Positions 7,977 to 16,639 of a DNA stretch of 40,009 bases are shown here, piece by piece. The stretch lies in contig PBTE01000217.1 of NCBI GenBank assembly GCA_002726515.1, forward strand, positions 1 through 40,009, in the 5' to 3' direction. The notes below the pieces were generated by a model. That model did not search any database. It saw nothing but the letters and a program-made list of their open reading frames with translations, and had not been told where the DNA came from. The stretch is from Planctomycetaceae bacterium. Its GTDB lineage: Bacteria; Planctomycetota; Planctomycetia; Pirellulales; Pirellulaceae. A program made the translations under genes and the position numbers. Each line of letters begins with the position of its first letter. Positions within the stretch are counted from its first letter, which is position 1.

Positions 7977-8732
7977 ATGGTCCCTCATACAAACCCCCGA
8001 TTTGAGCGTGTCATTCTCAAGCTCTCCGGCGAAAGTTTCTGTCACACCGGTGAGCGCGGAATCAGCATGCAGGAAGTATCTAGCATTGCCAGTCAGATAC
8101 TTCTCGCAAAGGAAATGGGAGCGCAGATCGCCGTCGTCATTGGTGGCGGGAATATCCTCCGTGGGGCGCAGTTCACGCACACCAACGCTTACATCCAAGA
8201 AGCCACTGCTCATTATATGGGCATGTTGGCCACGGTGATCAACGGACTGGCTCTTCAGGATGCGCTTGAATCAATGGGCTGTGCAACACGCCTGATGACT
8301 GCAGTTCACATGGATGGCGTTGCAGAACCCTACATTCGCCGACGTGCAAAGCGTCACCTGGAAAAGGAACGCATCTGCATCCTGGCTGCCGGAACAGGGA
8401 GTCCGTTCGTGACAACCGACACAGCAGCCGCACAACGGGCGTTGGAACTTGACGCCAAAATCTTGCTGAAAGCAACCCGCGTTGACGGTGTGTACAGTGA
8501 GGACCCCGAAAAGAACCCCCATGCAGTCCTCTATCGTCACCTGACATACAACCTTGTGCTGGAACGAAATCTCCGTGTCATGGACCATACCGCGATCGCA
8601 CACTGTATGGAACACAAAATTCCGGTGCTCGTCTTCAATTATCAAACTGAAGGCAACATTCAACGAGCGATCAATGGTGAACAAGTGGGTACATTAGTTT
8701 CGAGCGAAGCAACGGAAAAGGAAAGCGAGTGA
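7977..8732 (+). CDS. pyrH: UMP kinase
   Basis: It phosphorylates UMP to UDP in pyrimidine nucleotide synthesis; the bacterial enzyme is a cytoplasmic hexamer. The 251-residue protein carries the amino-acid-kinase fold motifs ILKLSGES (residues about 13-20), [11 protein letters not shown] (about 53-63), [20 protein letters not shown] and [13 protein letters not shown]. It starts at ATG 7977, with GAAGG about nine bases upstream. It sits between tsf (160 bp before) and frr (4 bp after), the order found in most bacteria. The longer gap after tsf may hold a second promoter, but I see no strong one. Confidence 0.97.
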   Translation: MVPHTNPRFERVILKLSGESFCHTGERGISMQEVSSIASQILLAKEMGAQIAVVIGGGNILRGAQFTHTNAYIQEATAHYMGMLATVINGLALQDALESMGCATRLMTAVHMDGVAEPYIRRRAKRHLEKERICILAAGTGSPFVTTDTAAAQRALELDAKILLKATRVDGVYSEDPEKNPHAVLYRHLTYNLVLERNLRVMDHTAIAHCMEHKIPVLVFNYQTEGNIQRAINGEQVGTLVSSEATEKESE

Positions 8733-8736
8733 AACA

Positions 8737-9297
8737 ATGAGTGCCGACGATATCCTCCTCGATGCACAAATGCGCATGGAAAAAGCCATCGAAGTGCTCA
8801 AAAACAACTTGGCAGGAATTCGTACTGGACGGGCCAATCCAGGTCTCGTCGACTCATTGCGTGTCGAGGTCTATGGGTCTCCAACTCCTATCAAACAGGT
8901 TGCGTCCGTAGGAGCTCCGGAACCGACTCAAATTGTCATACGCCCGTACGATCCCGGTACGATCAAAGATATCGAAAAAGCAGTGATCGCCAGTGATCTC
9001 GGTTTGACGCCACAGAGCGACGGACGATTGATACGCATCAACATCCCTCAACTCTCCACCGAAGTACGCCGAAAAATGGTCTCTCGCATCAAAGAACTCG
9101 CCGAAGAGGCGAAAGTAGCAGTACGCAATATTCGTCGTGACGCGAACAAATCAGCCGACCAGGCAGAAAAAGATAAGATTCTCAGCGAAGACCAGCGTAA
9201 CGACGTAAAGACGGAAGTACAGGAGTTGACCAAGAAGTTTGAAGCTCAGGCCTCCGAGGCATCAAAGAGTCGAGAAATCGAAGTGATGGACGATTGA
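8737..9297 (+). CDS. frr: Ribosome recycling factor
   Basis: RRF, with EF-G, splits the ribosome after termination. The protein has 186 residues, the normal length. Typical stretches are present: the start (DDILLDAQMRMEKAIEVLKN), then LAGIRTGRANPGLVDSLRVE, YGSPTPIKQVASV, VIRPYDP, LIRINIPQLSTEVRRKMV and an end segment with EDQRNDVKTEVQELT. The ATG at 8737 is four bases after the pyrH stop, and the ribosome site (GAAAGCGAG) lies in the end of pyrH, so the two are probably translated in a coupled manner. Confidence 0.98.
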   Translation: MSADDILLDAQMRMEKAIEVLKNNLAGIRTGRANPGLVDSLRVEVYGSPTPIKQVASVGAPEPTQIVIRPYDPGTIKDIEKAVIASDLGLTPQSDGRLIRINIPQLSTEVRRKMVSRIKELAEEAKVAVRNIRRDANKSADQAEKDKILSEDQRNDVKTEVQELTKKFEAQASEASKSREIEVMDD

Positions 9298-9465
9298 ATC
9301 GCTTCCGGGCCGCGCTCCCAATCCCTCCTTGAAGCCCCCGGTCCACCACTGAATAGGCGCCCCGTAAGGCTGGTGACCTGTTCTCTAATCTCTCTAGCGC
9401 ACGGACTGGCCTTGTTGGAGCCTCTTTCATAGGCCGAACCGCTAGCATCGCCGGGCACCTCTGCC

Positions 9466-9494
9466 TTGACCGCGCACGAGATTGTTTCTAGACT
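9466..9494 (+). promoter_or_regulatory. Candidate promoter of the foldase gene
   Basis: TTGACC (9466-9471) and TAGACT (9489-9494) lie 17 bases apart and match sigma-70 boxes 5/6 and 4/6. Transcription would start near 9501, about 60 nt before the ATG, so the mRNA would contain the hairpin at 9541-9560. Confidence 0.45.
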
Positions 9495-9540
9495 CCGCTC
9501 CCCAAAAACAAAAAATCTTTACTGGGGCGCTAGCACGCAC

Positions 9541-9560
9541 TCGGTTAAAGGAGTAACCGA
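9541..9560 (+). promoter_or_regulatory. Hairpin displaying the Shine-Dalgarno in its loop
   Basis: TCGGTTA-AAGGAG-TAACCGA is a perfect 7-bp stem with the Shine-Dalgarno AAGGAG forming the whole hexaloop. The start codon follows three bases later at 9563. The arrangement either presents or restricts the ribosome site and could respond to a protein or temperature; none of this is shown by sequence alone. Confidence 0.55.
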
Positions 9561-9562
9561 CC

Positions 9563-11518
9563 ATGGATCATTCTCACAAGAAACCCGCTGCCAAACGAAA
9601 AACTTTCTGGACGCACCGCGTCTCATTACTGGTGATTGCCTCTCTGGCGGTCACGTTCTGTGTCGTGATTCGCTACCTAGGAGGGGTGGAACACGCAGTT
9701 GCCAAACCCAAGGCCAAATCCAGTCGAAACAGGCAGGTAACCGTTGACACAAAAAAGCACGGCATCGTTGCGGTGATCAATCAAAAGCCCATCCAACGTA
9801 GCGAACTCGCCCGTGAATGCATGAACCGTTTCGGTGAGGACGTACTCGAAACTGTTGCAAACAAGTACATTCTATTGATGGAGTGCAAGCGACGAGAAGT
9901 GGTAATCACTAAGGAAGAGGTCGAACGAGAAGTCACGTCTATGGCAAATAAATTTGGCATCACCGTGGAACATTGGTTGGGAATGCTGGAGGATGAACGA
10001 AAAATCAATCCACGACAATATCGCAACGATGTCATTTGGCCCACTCTGGCCTTACGCAAGTTGGCCGCAAAATCAATTACCGTCAGTGACGACGAAATCA
10101 AACAGGCATGGGATTCCCAATATGGCCCCAAAGTGAAGGTACGACTGATCGCCTTGACACAGAAAACCAAAGCGGACCAGATCTACCGCCAAGCGCTGGC
10201 CACCCCGACAGATTTTGCAGAATTGGCAATGGACCACTCCCAAGACGTGAACAGCGCCCCTTACGGTGGCCTCGTGCCGCCTATCCGCCGACACATGGGA
10301 AGTCCTGAATTAGAACAAGTTGCTTTCAGCCTGAAGCCCGGCCAGATTTCACGCGTCATCCACGTGGCGAATCAGTACGTGATCCTCAAATGTGAAAAAA
10401 TATTAGCTCCGACCACGGTATCCGAAAAAGACTTTAAGGTTGTACGTTCCCGTTTGGAATCCAATATCCACTCTGCAAAACAACGGGAAATGGCAGCAGA
10501 AACTTTCAGCACTTTGCAGAATAAGGCCCAATTCACAAACGTCTACAACAATCCGAACCTGCGTCAAAAAAATCCCGGTGTAGCTGCTACCATCAATGGT
10601 AAACAAATCACCATTCGTCAACTTGCCGAGGAATGTCTTCTGCGTCATGGCATATCTGTGCTGGATATCGAAATCAATCGTAGGCTCTTGCAGCAGGAGT
10701 TGAAACGCAGAAATCTTAGCGTACAACAAGCCGATCTACATCGTGAAGTTGAACGAGCCGCACGAGCGTTCGGGATTACCAAGAACGATGGTTCGCCCCA
10801 AATCAACAGTTGGTTGAAAATGGTCACCGAAGAACAAGGGGTTACCAAAGAGATTTATATGAGTGATATCGTCTGGCCCACGGTCGCACTCAAAACACTC
10901 ATTGGATCGCGCGTTCAGGTAACGGAAGACGATTTGCATAAAGGTTTTGAAGCGAACTACGGAGAACGTGTAGAGTGCCTTGCCATCGTGATGAGTGATC
11001 AGCGTCGAGCACAAAAGGTATGGGCCGAATCGCAAAAATCTCCGAATGCAAAAGCTTTCGCCCGACTTGCTTCGATCCATTCCATCGAACCAATTTCTCG
11101 AAACAACGACGGAGAAGTTCCCCCGATAGCCAAATTTTCAGGCCAACCGGAGGTCGAGGAAGCTGCTTTCGAACTGAAACCTGAGGAAATGTCCGGAATC
11201 ATCGTCAGCGGAGACCGATACATCATTCTTCGCGCTAAAGGTCGAACTCAACCCATCGTCAAAGATTTCGCCGCCGTCAGAGATACCCTCTACGAGGATA
11301 TCCTCGAGAAAAAATTACGTGCCTCAATGGGAAAGGAGTTTGATCACATCAAGGAATCAGCTCAAATTGACAATTTTCTCGCTGGCACCACGCAGTCAGG
11401 CAGAGGTAACAAAATACCTACCGCGGATCGTCGCGCGGAGCGACCGGGCACACCTCCTGGTTCCGTCATTCCGGCCACTGCCACGCAGCCCGGTTCCACT
11501 CCCAGACGCAACAGGTAA
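9563..11518 (+). CDS. Exported foldase with two tandem SurA/parvulin units
   Basis: This 651-residue protein has one N-terminal hydrophobic segment (about residues 20-40, VSLLVIASLAVTFCVV), which is either a signal anchor or an uncleaved signal. Two homologous halves follow. Each has a SurA-like chaperone part (first: GIVAVINQKPIQRSELAREC; second: GVAATINGKQITIRQLAEEC), a shared NDVIWPTLALRKL / SDIVWPTVALKTL segment, then a parvulin domain (first about 190-290, with FAELAMDHSQDVNSAPYGGL and AFSLKPGQIS; second about 465-560, with AFELKPEEMS). Parvulins isomerise peptidyl-proline bonds and help exported proteins fold. The second parvulin lacks the usual GG before L (NNDGEVPP), so its activity is uncertain. 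The C-terminal 40 residues are Pro/Thr/Arg-rich. Confidence 0.85.
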   Translation: MDHSHKKPAAKRKTFWTHRVSLLVIASLAVTFCVVIRYLGGVEHAVAKPKAKSSRNRQVTVDTKKHGIVAVINQKPIQRSELARECMNRFGEDVLETVANKYILLMECKRREVVITKEEVEREVTSMANKFGITVEHWLGMLEDERKINPRQYRNDVIWPTLALRKLAAKSITVSDDEIKQAWDSQYGPKVKVRLIALTQKTKADQIYRQALATPTDFAELAMDHSQDVNSAPYGGLVPPIRRHMGSPELEQVAFSLKPGQISRVIHVANQYVILKCEKILAPTTVSEKDFKVVRSRLESNIHSAKQREMAAETFSTLQNKAQFTNVYNNPNLRQKNPGVAATINGKQITIRQLAEECLLRHGISVLDIEINRRLLQQELKRRNLSVQQADLHREVERAARAFGITKNDGSPQINSWLKMVTEEQGVTKEIYMSDIVWPTVALKTLIGSRVQVTEDDLHKGFEANYGERVECLAIVMSDQRRAQKVWAESQKSPNAKAFARLASIHSIEPISRNNDGEVPPIAKFSGQPEVEEAAFELKPEEMSGIIVSGDRYIILRAKGRTQPIVKDFAAVRDTLYEDILEKKLRASMGKEFDHIKESAQIDNFLAGTTQSGRGNKIPTADRRAERPGTPPGSVIPATATQPGSTPRRNR

Positions 11519-11533
11519 TCCATTCGTAGATTT

Positions 11534-11550
11534 GCGGAAATCAATTCCGC
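11534..11550 (+). other. Short hairpin after the foldase gene
   Basis: GCGGAA-ATCAA-TTCCGC is a perfect 6-bp stem 15 bases after the stop codon. No T tract follows, so it is not a classical intrinsic terminator; it may protect the 3' end. Foldase and Xer genes converge on this 238-bp gap. Confidence 0.3.
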
Positions 11551-11756
11551 GCGCGGGGAACATCCTTTCAACAGGGGCGTCTGGGAACTGTTCTCACCCG
11601 CGTCTTCTTCGCGATCACTCTGCATGGGAGGAGATTGAGCATTGGAGCCCCTCGTGTTCCCACCACAAGAACACGTCGTCCGAAACCGATCCTTTCTCAC
11701 AAAGACAACAGGACATGCCGAGCTTCAACTGCCTACCCCGTTTTGTTGCTATTCCC

Positions 11757-12656
11757 TTAACCCGCCCTGGGATGGGCCTTCTCATAGACAGCCTTCAGTC
11801 TGCTCGTACTCACGTGCGTATAGATTTGCGTGGTCACTAGACTCTTATGTCCCAAGAGTTCTTGAACACTGCGGATGTCAGCACCGCGGTCAAGTAGGTG
11901 GGTGGCGAAACTATGTCGGAGCGTATGGGGCGTAGTACGTAAATCCAGGCCTGTTTTTTTCAGATACTTTTCCAGCATGCGTGCCACGCTCCGCGTAGTG
12001 ATTCTACAGCCGAACTTGTTGACAAACACGGGCGCACCGCGACCCGCATTTTCTTTCCGGGAAAGGTGACGAACTCCTAACCAATATGTCAAAGCCTGGA
12101 CCGCGTATGATCCCAGTGGCGCCAGCCGCTCACGTTTCCCTTTTCCACGTACACGAACGAGCCCTTCTTTCAAGTCCAGGTCACCATCGTTGATACCGAC
12201 CACTTCACTCACTCGTAATCCAGCGGAATATATTGTCTCGAGTATGGCCTGATCCCGTTTTCCTAACGGATCGTCCTGCGCGGGTGCACGTAGCAATTTT
12301 TCGATTTCGCGTGTTGACAAAAAGTGTGGCAGAGTTCGCACCCCACGGGGATTGCGCAGAGGCTTGGCCGGATTGGTTTCGACTTGTCCTTCACGTTGTA
12401 CAAATCGAAAGAAGCTTCGCGTCGAAGCCAGGCGACGTGAAATCGAGGTGCGGGCGTAACCTGCTTCGTTTAGTGCTGAGACGTATCCCCGCAAGTCAAG
12501 TGTCGTTACTTCCGCGGGTTGAGGCGAATGGCCAATACTCTCAACCAGGTAGTCGATAAGCCCAATAAGATCTTCACGATAGCTCTTGATGGTCAGCTCG
12601 GAAGAATTGCGTTCAACGCGCAGATAGGTCAGAAATCGAGCCAGAGTCGATTGCAT
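11757..12656 (-). CDS. Xer-type tyrosine recombinase
   Basis: The enzyme has the size (299 residues) and sequence of the XerC/XerD family, which resolves chromosome dimers at dif during division. The N-terminal SAM-like DNA-binding domain covers residues about 1-90. The catalytic set is complete: Arg148 (GLRVSE), Lys172 or 174 (RGKGKRER), His244 and Arg247 (HTLRHSF), His270 (LLGHKS) and the nucleophile Tyr279 (TQIYTHV). Nothing around it suggests a phage or integron, which argues for a housekeeping Xer. I cannot tell XerC from XerD by eye. Its ATG comes one base after the stop of the small upstream gene, so translation is probably coupled. Confidence 0.93.
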   Translation of the reverse strand: MQSTLARFLTYLRVERNSSELTIKSYREDLIGLIDYLVESIGHSPQPAEVTTLDLRGYVSALNEAGYARTSISRRLASTRSFFRFVQREGQVETNPAKPLRNPRGVRTLPHFLSTREIEKLLRAPAQDDPLGKRDQAILETIYSAGLRVSEVVGINDGDLDLKEGLVRVRGKGKRERLAPLGSYAVQALTYWLGVRHLSRKENAGRGAPVFVNKFGCRITTRSVARMLEKYLKKTGLDLRTTPHTLRHSFATHLLDRGADIRSVQELLGHKSLVTTQIYTHVSTSRLKAVYEKAHPRAG

Positions 12657-12657
12657 G

Positions 12658-12915
12658 CTAGACGGTTTCGTCCAGATCCAAGGGATCGGTTGACTCCGTG
12701 AGGTCGAGACGATTGACTTTGGAAGATTCCGTAGGAGTGTTTTGGCGCACCTTCTGGCTTAGAACCGCGGCGTCGTACCAAGTAAAACTCAGATCCGGAT
12801 TGGAAGCGTAGCGACCAAGTGTTCTTAGAGTTTCCGCCCGATTTTGGTCGTCGTACAGAAAGACGTAACGCTCAGACCCCTTCACCAGCGCTAACACGTT
12901 GATATCCTGATTCAC
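12658..12915 (-). CDS. Small conserved-looking protein coupled to the Xer gene
   Basis: This 85-residue protein has no domain I recognise. I start it at GTG 12915 because AGGAGAG lies eight bases upstream; a frame from ATG 12945 has no ribosome site. The first half looks folded (INVLALVKGSERYVFLYDD, then a helix with ETLRTLGRYAS), and the second half is polar and acidic (TESTDPLDLDETV), so a small alpha/beta domain with a disordered tail is likely. The stop TAG is one base from the Xer start codon, so the two proteins are probably made together. A link to recombination or cell division is guilt by association only. Confidence 0.7.
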   Translation of the reverse strand: MNQDINVLALVKGSERYVFLYDDQNRAETLRTLGRYASNPDLSFTWYDAAVLSQKVRQNTPTESSKVNRLDLTESTDPLDLDETV

Positions 12916-13981
12916 AGTCCAAGCTCTCCTGGTGTCGATGTGCATGATGGAGGGGCTCCCCGATTTGGCAGGTAATTGCTCACAATGCGAGCCCTATGGG
13001 ACCTATCGGCCAATCGAGTAGCTCCACGCCACTCGTGTTTTTCTCCCTTTGCCAGACCCACAGACAGTTCCGCTTAGATGCAGATAGCAACAGAAGCGGG
13101 TTCAATATTCGAGATGGTCGGGATGACCTTTCCACGACGGAAACGAGCGCAATCACAAAAAATAGCAGTCGTTTGGCGTTGCTGTCGTGAACCCATACCA
13201 TGCCGGTGCCAACTCCTCGCGTACATCTTTACGGGACTGCCATGCCATTGGTCGACAGAACGATCAGCTACCGGTGGTGGTGGTGCGAGTCTGCCCAACT
13301 CGTACCATTTCTAGAACTTTTCTGGTGCGGTAGTGACGATGGCATCAGTTCTTCCAACGCGTTAAGCAAGCTACCGGTAGTTTCAGCACTTTCAGGCACT
13401 AATGCCATTTCTTCTGAAATCCACTCACCGGTTACCGAAGAATCGACTGCCTATAAGTTTGAATGTTGTGCTGCCGGTCAATTGAGTGCTTGCGTTTCTC
13501 GTTGGTCGACAACACCGTCAACTTTCCTACAACAACCAGATCGCTCGAGATAAATTATTCCTCGCCAATTTCACCGAACAAACCTCACGATGATGACACG
13601 GAGTGATAGCGGATATTGGCTGCATGGGATTTGACGGACCAGTCATTCTCCGTGGAAAATAGCGTGACAAATCCGCGACCCGGCCTATTACAACAGTGTC
13701 GCCCCCGAGCTGCTGGTCACAGCTGGTGGAAAGGCAACCGGATGCACTCCAAGTCGATGAGATCTCGATTGGGCGCGGCAATATACAACACCATAACTTC
13801 AACCCGGCTTGCCTGTTATCGAGTTCAAAGCCGCCAAAAAGCCAGCATGCTAGCGCAGAAATACCGGTACGATTCCAGTTTTACAGCTAGCGGATAATTT
13901 TGATTCACGTGGTCGTGTGGCCGATAGCAAAATCAACGGGGGAGGCACAAGCGTCACCTGCTTTGAAAAAAGGAATACGTT
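12916..13981. other. 1.07-kb gap without a recognisable gene
   Basis: Short frames occur on both strands (for example plus 13200-13553 and minus 13527-13802), but none has a ribosome site, a recognisable motif or plausible codon use. No tRNA, repeat array or terminator is evident. It lies between genes transcribed leftward on both sides, so it contains the promoter of the Xer operon. Unannotated noncoding RNA or decayed genes are possible. Confidence 0.4.
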
Positions 13982-14671
13982 TCACACGAAATCTCGCAAG
14001 CTCGAGACTCCAATCGGCTCGCGACAGGCAAACGGTTCACCATAAACCTTTCCAATGGCTTGACCCCAATAAGCTGCATGGTGATGCAACTGCTCGAGAA
14101 AAGTTATTGGACCCGTTGACCGGCCCTCAATGAACTGGCTCTGATAACTTCGGAGAGCTGCCAATTTCTGTTCCCAAAAGTCGCTAATGTCCACCACAAA
14201 ATTTGGCTGCAGAACCAATTTTAAGTGCACACAGTAATAGTGGTAGATACGCTCGGGATAAAAAGGCTCACCCGGCATGTTCGTCTTGGTGAGTTTCGCC
14301 CAAAAACGAGCTGCTTCGACCAGTTCTGTAGCGGCCACATGATCCGGATGCGCATCGATCCAATAGGGTGCAAACAACCAGCGTGGTCGAACTTCCCGTA
14401 TTACGCTTGCCAACTTCTTCCGTGCAATTAACGTCGATTCCAGTGAACGGTTTTGCAAGCCCAAATTCTGTCGCCAGGAGAGTCCCAAAGCTTCGGAAGC
14501 TGCGGCTGTCTCCTTGGCGCGGACTTCAGGAGTTCCATGCGGGGTCGGTTCTCCGTTTGTCAGGTCCAGCACCCCCACCTGCATTCCTTGAGAGATGAAT
14601 TTCAGAATCGTGCCACCCATCCCAAGTTCCGCGTCGTCGGGATGGGGCGCAATCACAAGTACATCAAGCAT
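13982..14671 (-). CDS. PIG-L/LmbE family deacetylase, BshB1-like
   Basis: The protein (229 residues) has the zinc site of the PIG-L fold: APHPDDAE (His10, Asp12, Asp13) and DAHPDH near residue 110. The overall sequence resembles BshB1 enzymes, which remove acetyl from GlcNAc-malate in bacillithiol synthesis: VGVLDLTNGEPTPHGTPEVR, then ENLGL-like QNLGLQNRSLE, LFAPYWIDAHPDH, and a C-terminal VDISDFWEQKLAALRSYQSQF and GKVYGEPF. Related enzymes deacetylate other GlcNAc derivatives, so the substrate is uncertain; no bshA or bshC is beside it. The ATG 14671 has only a weak ribosome site (AAAAAG). Confidence 0.82.
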   Translation of the reverse strand: MLDVLVIAPHPDDAELGMGGTILKFISQGMQVGVLDLTNGEPTPHGTPEVRAKETAAASEALGLSWRQNLGLQNRSLESTLIARKKLASVIREVRPRWLFAPYWIDAHPDHVAATELVEAARFWAKLTKTNMPGEPFYPERIYHYYCVHLKLVLQPNFVVDISDFWEQKLAALRSYQSQFIEGRSTGPITFLEQLHHHAAYWGQAIGKVYGEPFACREPIGVSSLRDFV

Positions 14672-14927
14672 CTTTTTAGCGTTCCATTAGTCCTTCGGGG
14701 CTTCCGCTGATGCGGGTCCTTACCGGCCACAAGCGTTTCGCACAAATTCCTCTCAACAAAACGTACCGCGACCAAACTACCAGCCTGTAGTTTCACCCAC
14801 ATGCGTGGAAACGGCAAGCGGAATTCCTGGAGGAGACTTGCACGCTGCCGTTGAAGAACCGAGAATCTGAAGTCCGGTGGAACCATTTCTAGTTCTAGTC
14901 ACACTAAACTGATGAGTCGCAATTACC

Positions 14928-16451
14928 ATGACCCTGAGCTCCACTTCAAGCCGCACATTTGATCAACTGTGTAATCATTTTCAAGAAACCACGCTGCTCC
15001 ATTCGGCCAATAGTCTGCTGGAATGGGACGAACGCACCAAGCTACCGACCTCTGGTGGACCATATCGTGCGGAGCAAATCACGTATCTTGCCGGGTTGAT
15101 CCATCAACGAGAAACCGACTTACAGGTCGGTGCGTGGCTCGAAGAGTTGGAAGGTGAATTTACCGACCAAGATGCATCCGGTGACAAATGGGTAGTGATG
15201 CGGGAATTACGCCGCCAATACGACAAGAAAACCCGATTACCTCAAAAACTGGTCGAAGGATTGACACGTGCGTCAGTTCTCGGCCAGCAAGCGTGGGTCG
15301 AAGCCCGCAAAAACGACGATTTCGCCATCCTCCAGCCCCTACTCGATGATATTTTAAAATTCAAACGTGAACAGGCTGAATGTCTGGGGTACGAGGACGT
15401 AGCCTACGATGCCTTGTTGGACGAATTCGAACCGGGAGAAAAAACAGCAAATGTGACACGTGTTTTAGAAAACCTGCGTGAAGAGCTGGTCCCTTTGGTG
15501 GCAGCTATTCAAGACTCTGGAAAAACACCTTCTTTGGAAATCTTGAACAGAGAATACTGCGTCGAGGAGCAGCGGAAGTTCGGTGAGTCAGTGGCAGCAC
15601 ACATCGGATTTGATTTTTCTCGGGGACGTTTAGATGTTACGGATCATCCGTTTTGTTCCAGCATGGGTCCACATGACTGCCGTATCACTACACGATATGA
15701 CGCTCACTATTACCCAACCGCATTTTTTGGAATTTTACACGAAGCTGGGCATGGAATGTACGACCAGGGGCTGCGCGCCGACTGGTACGGATTGCCCCCC
15801 GGTTCTTACGTCTCCCTTGGAATTCACGAATCGCAATCACGGATGTGGGAAAACCTGGTAGGCCGCAGCTATGCGTTCTGGCAACACTTTTTTCCCGCAG
15901 CACAAGCAGCATTTCCCACGGTGTTGCAAACCATCACCCTGGATGACTTCTACTTCGCCATCAACGATGTACGACCCTCGTTGATTCGTGTCGAAGCCGA
16001 CGAAGCTACTTACAATTTACACATCATCGTACGATTCGAACTGGAACAAGCACTGATCGCGGGCAATTTGTCAGTTGCCGACCTGCCCGACGCTTGGGAT
16101 GACAAATATCAGCAGTGCCTGGGAATCCGCCCCGCCAACCGGGCAGATGGTGTATTGCAAGACATCCACTGGAGCGCCGCCCTGATCGGTTATTTTCCTA
16201 CTTACTCCCTGGGGAATCTTTACGCTTCACAATTGTTTGACAAAGCCGAGGAAGATCTAGGAAATTTGAACGCTCAATTCTTACAGGGCGAGTTTCAACC
16301 CTTACTGCGCTGGCTAAGAAAAAATGTCCATTCAACGGGTCAACGCTACCCTGCCGCCGATTTAGTGCACAGGATTACAGGAACAGAAATTCACCATGGC
16401 CCCCTCATGAAGCACCTACGCGACAAGTTAGAACCGCTGTATGGGCTATAG
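14928..16451 (+). CDS. Metallocarboxypeptidase, M32 (Taq) family
   Basis: It removes C-terminal amino acids from peptides in the cytoplasm using one metal ion. The 507-residue length matches the family. The zinc motif HEAGH (His271, Glu272, His275) is followed by GMYDQGL and by the HESQSRMWEN segment that supplies the third ligand; the M32-specific region DEATYNLHIIVRFELE and the C-terminal GYFPTYSLGNLYASQ are intact. The N-terminus with LLEWDERTKLPTSG is typical. The ATG 14928 has no strong ribosome site. It stands alone, divergent from the deacetylase gene by 256 bp, which hold no clear feature. Confidence 0.95.
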   Translation: MTLSSTSSRTFDQLCNHFQETTLLHSANSLLEWDERTKLPTSGGPYRAEQITYLAGLIHQRETDLQVGAWLEELEGEFTDQDASGDKWVVMRELRRQYDKKTRLPQKLVEGLTRASVLGQQAWVEARKNDDFAILQPLLDDILKFKREQAECLGYEDVAYDALLDEFEPGEKTANVTRVLENLREELVPLVAAIQDSGKTPSLEILNREYCVEEQRKFGESVAAHIGFDFSRGRLDVTDHPFCSSMGPHDCRITTRYDAHYYPTAFFGILHEAGHGMYDQGLRADWYGLPPGSYVSLGIHESQSRMWENLVGRSYAFWQHFFPAAQAAFPTVLQTITLDDFYFAINDVRPSLIRVEADEATYNLHIIVRFELEQALIAGNLSVADLPDAWDDKYQQCLGIRPANRADGVLQDIHWSAALIGYFPTYSLGNLYASQLFDKAEEDLGNLNAQFLQGEFQPLLRWLRKNVHSTGQRYPAADLVHRITGTEIHHGPLMKHLRDKLEPLYGL

Positions 16452-16639
16452 ATTGTGTCTTGAGCAGAAAGAACGTGACCCGGGTCTTTCCACAGGACTT
16501 CAGGCTCTCGCCCTCGAAACATTGCCTTCAGAGGTCGCTCACGAATTGACGGATCATCCGGGAGTGCTGGTTTCGTGACCCGATAGAACCAGAACCACGG
16601 GTTTGCACCTGAGCGAACGTCAACTTTGTAGCAGCCACC

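Noticed and set aside
11757..12656. Integrase of a phage or genomic island
   Set aside because: Length and sequence match housekeeping XerC/D, no att-like repeats or phage genes are nearby, and the tRNA is 10 kb away.
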